Below, in pieces: positions 6,078 through 7,099 of a DNA stretch of 7,099 bases. The notes under the pieces were generated by a model. That model searched no databases. It saw only the letters and a list, made by a program, of their open reading frames with translations, and had not been told where the DNA came from. The stretch comes from Microbacteriaceae bacterium (GTDB taxonomy: Bacteria > Actinomycetota > Actinomycetes > Actinomycetales > Microbacteriaceae), in contig JAODAY010000353.1 in the NCBI GenBank assembly GCA_025463665.1, positions 1 through 7,099 of the forward strand, written 5' to 3'. The translations under genes and the position numbers were made by a program. Each line of letters starts with the position of its first letter. Position 1 is the first letter of the stretch.

Positions 6078-7099
6078 TCACGCCGGCTCGTTGCCCTCCA
6101 GCATCTCGGTCACGAGCGCGGCGATGGCGCTGCGCTCCGACCGGGTCAGGGTGATGTGCCCGAACAGCGGGTGCCCCTTGAGCGACTCGATGACGGATGC
6201 CACGCCGTCATGCCTTCCCACGCGCAGGTTGTCCCGCTGCGCCACGTCGTGCGTCAGGACCACGCGCGAGTTCTGCCCGATGCGGCTGAGCACCGTGAGC
6301 AGCACGTTGCGCTCGAGCGACTGCGCCTCGTCGACGATCACGAAGGCGTCGTGCAGGGAACGTCCGCGGATGTGGGTGAGCGGCAGAACCTCGAGTATTC
6401 CGCGGTCGAGCACCTCGTCGAGTACGTTCTGCGACACGACGGAGCCGAGCGTGTCGAACACCGCCTGCGCCCACGGGTTCATCTTTTCGGCAGCGTCACC
6501 CGGCAGGAATCCGAGCTCCTGGCCTCCCACCGCATAGAGCGGACGGAAGACCATGATCTTGCGGAACTGCTGCTTCTCGAGAACCGCCTCAAGGCCGGCG
6601 CACAGAGCGAGAGCCGACTTGCCGGTGCCGGCGCGCCCACCGAGGGACACGATGCCGATCTCCGGGTCGAGCAGCATGTCGATGGCGAGCCGCTGCTCCG
6701 CACTACGGCCGTGCAGCCCGAAGACGTCCCGGTCGCCGCGCACGAGGCGCAGTTGTCCGCGGGCTGTGACGCGTCCGAGAGCCGAGCCCCGCTCCGAGTG
6801 GATGATCAGGCCCGTGTTGACCGGCAGGTCCTGCACGAGTCTGCTGGCGAGACGCTCGGCGCCGTAGAGCTCACTCATCTGGTCGGTGCTCAGGGTGATC
6901 TCGGCCTGCCCCGTGAATCCGGAGTCGACGGCGAGTTCGGCGCGGTATTCCTCCGCGGCGAGACCCACTGAGGCGGCCTTGACGCGCAGCGGCAGGTCCT
7001 TCGACACCACCGTGACCGCGAGACCGTCGGTCGCGAGGTTCATCGCGACGGCGAGGATGCGGGAGTCGTTGTCGCCGAGCTGCAGGCCTGACGGCAACA
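6078..7099 (-). CDS. phoH: PhoH family ATPase with N-terminal PIN-type region, 5' end missing
   Basis: PhoH-domain proteins are P-loop ATPases. Actinobacterial PhoH2 proteins join a PIN ribonuclease domain to PhoH and act on RNA. About 340 residues are visible; numbering here starts at the TTG at 7097. The first 51 residues ([40 protein letters not shown]) look like the end of a PIN domain. The PhoH domain follows, with [18 protein letters not shown] (126-143), Walker A GRAGTGKS (154-161), the [19 protein letters not shown] stretch (182-200), Walker B VIVDEAQ (253-259) and [20 protein letters not shown] (279-298). The frame runs to the window edge, so the TTG at 7097 is probably an internal leucine codon and roughly the first 90-100 residues are missing. 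The gene converges on fumC. Confidence 0.94.
   Translation of the reverse strand, partial: LPSGLQLGDNDSRILAVAMNLATDGLAVTVVSKDLPLRVKAASVGLAAEEYRAELAVDSGFTGQAEITLSTDQMSELYGAERLASRLVQDLPVNTGLIIHSERGSALGRVTARGQLRLVRGDRDVFGLHGRSAEQRLAIDMLLDPEIGIVSLGGRAGTGKSALALCAGLEAVLEKQQFRKIMVFRPLYAVGGQELGFLPGDAAEKMNPWAQAVFDTLGSVVSQNVLDEVLDRGILEVLPLTHIRGRSLHDAFVIVDEAQSLERNVLLTVLSRIGQNSRVVLTHDVAQRDNLRVGRHDGVASVIESLKGHPLFGHITLTRSERSAIAALVTEMLEGNEPA

Noticed and set aside
5832..6971. Plus-strand open frame of about 379 codons opposite the PhoH gene.
   Set aside because: Its main part is the complement of a well-supported PhoH domain, and its start lies in the hairpin repeat.
7095..7097. TTG at the right edge as the start of the PhoH protein.
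   Set aside because: The sequence continues a conserved PIN-type segment ([14 protein letters not shown]) and the frame is open to the edge, so this is probably an internal leucine.

Overview
The window is GC-rich chromosomal DNA from an actinobacterium. The Pro/Ala-rich leader protein next to ispH, the DUF4245-type protein, the frequent GTG/TTG starts and the gene order fit Microbacteriaceae best, but that placement is inference. The content is mostly housekeeping, and I see no new defence, mobile or biosynthetic system. The noteworthy material is repeats, start-site architecture and gene order.

Layout: bases 1-1291 run leftward. They hold ispH (last step of the non-mevalonate isoprenoid pathway), followed through a 4-base ATGA overlap by the start of a Pro/Ala-rich, probably membrane-anchored protein that leaves the window at base 1. 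A 47-base divergent spacer (1292-1338) carries a clear -10 element for ispH and the ribosome binding site of xseA. From 1339 to 5735 five genes run rightward: xseA and xseB (both subunits of exonuclease VII), a DUF4245-like membrane-anchored protein with an 18-bp tandem repeat at its N-terminus, a beta-class carbonic anhydrase, and class II fumarase fumC. Their spacings are 13, 4, -4 and 40 bases, so co-transcription is likely, with an added internal leaderless-type promoter at xseB. Bases 5736-6077 are a convergent non-coding region with two tandem 73-bp hairpin units and a short CCCAGC-rich stretch. From 7099 down to 6078, on the minus strand, lies the C-terminal part of a PIN-PhoH family ATPase whose start is outside the window.

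The genes serve separate jobs: isoprenoid precursor synthesis, single-stranded DNA degradation, CO2/bicarbonate exchange, the TCA cycle and an RNA-directed ATPase. The neighbourhood (ispH, xseA, xseB, DUF4245, fum, phoH) resembles a conserved actinobacterial block also known from Mycobacterium. Here a carbonic anhydrase sits where I would expect glpX.
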